Shown here: positions 5,405 to 5,554 of the stretch, in pieces | Position numbering within the stretch: position 1 is the first letter of the stretch | How the letters are laid out: the number at the start of each line of letters is the position of its first letter | DNA from: Proteobacteria bacterium UBA1148 | GTDB taxonomy: Bacteria; Pseudomonadota; Gammaproteobacteria; Steroidobacterales; Rariloculaceae | Length of the DNA stretch: 5,554 bases | Direction: 5' to 3' | Assembly: GCA_002311835.1 (NCBI GenBank) | Contig: DBZY01000112.1 | Span: forward strand, 254-5,807 | Notes under the pieces: generated by a model | The model's database searches: none | What the model saw: only the letters and a program-made list of their open reading frames with translations | Told to the model about the DNA's origin: nothing | Position numbers and translations under genes: made by a program

Positions 5405-5554
5405 ATGGCCAATAAAGTGGCGGTATTAGATCGCCAACAAAAACGCGGAGGACTGCTCGGTTCTCGCATTCTAATTGCTGGGTTCATCATGGCAGTGTTA
5501 GTGACTCTGTCGTTGGTCAATATATCAACGGCATCTGCCCAAACACCTGATGAT
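5405..5554 (+). CDS. N-terminus of an exported or membrane protein, cut by window edge
   Basis: Fifty codons are open to the right edge. The N terminus has a long basic n-region (K4, R10, K13, R14, R21), a hydrophobic core at about residues 22-40 (I-L-I-A-G-F-I-M-A-V-L-V-T-L), and then S-T-A-S-A-Q-T-P. This is a good type I signal-peptide pattern, with A-S-A before Q46 as the likely cleavage site. The mature product would be extracytoplasmic, or the segment could remain as a membrane anchor. The extended n-region before the core is also seen in small secreted pilin-like subunits, but nothing in these 50 residues identifies a family. The start is supported by AAGGAG at 5391-5396. The 69-bp gap after the previous gene and the shared strand suggest the same operon. 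Confidence 0.82.
   Translation, partial: MANKVAVLDRQQKRGGLLGSRILIAGFIMAVLVTLSLVNISTASAQTPDD

Overview
The window is a gene-dense stretch of a bacterial chromosome or large element with G+C near 50 % by eye. The best taxonomic hint is the gene at 2510-2998. Its N-terminal RDSQRGRVY signature and HEVTH...HGPEF zinc site match, from memory, a small metallohydrolase family (TIGR04338) known mainly from Actinobacteria. A moderate-G+C actinobacterial lineage would fit, but this is inference. I see no rRNA, tRNA, CRISPR array, transposase, integrase or plasmid-origin structure.

Layout. (1) 1-918, minus strand: the N-terminal 306 residues of a protein made almost entirely of tetratricopeptide repeats in an exact 34-residue register, running off the left edge. 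(2) 919-1181: a divergent intergenic region, the only sizeable non-coding stretch (263 bp). (3) 1182-2998, plus strand: four small soluble proteins in tight order. They are a stand-alone Clp N-terminal (double-repeat) domain protein, a YbjN/CesT-chaperone-like protein, an unrecognised 100-residue protein, and the zinc metallohydrolase whose ATG overlaps the preceding stop. (4) 3064-5335, plus strand: a membrane-anchored trypsin-like serine protease with an intact His/Asp/Ser triad, overlapped by 8 bp by an unrecognised soluble 249-residue protein. (5) 5405-5554: the start of an exported or membrane-anchored protein with a clear signal-peptide-like N terminus, cut by the right edge.

The seven plus-strand genes are compact and most have recognisable Shine-Dalgarno sites, so they could form one operon or two (a possible break lies at 2999-3063). 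The shared theme is proteolysis and substrate handling: a Clp adaptor-type domain without its ATPase, a chaperone-like fold, a metallopeptidase-type protein and a serine protease. The least ordinary feature is the serine protease. It resembles the HtrA/DegP core, but charge distribution around its two membrane segments and eight cysteines after the second one suggest that the catalytic domain faces the cytoplasm, and it has no PDZ domain. Whether these genes form one functional system is a hypothesis. The sequence gives gene order, coupling and theme, not mechanism.
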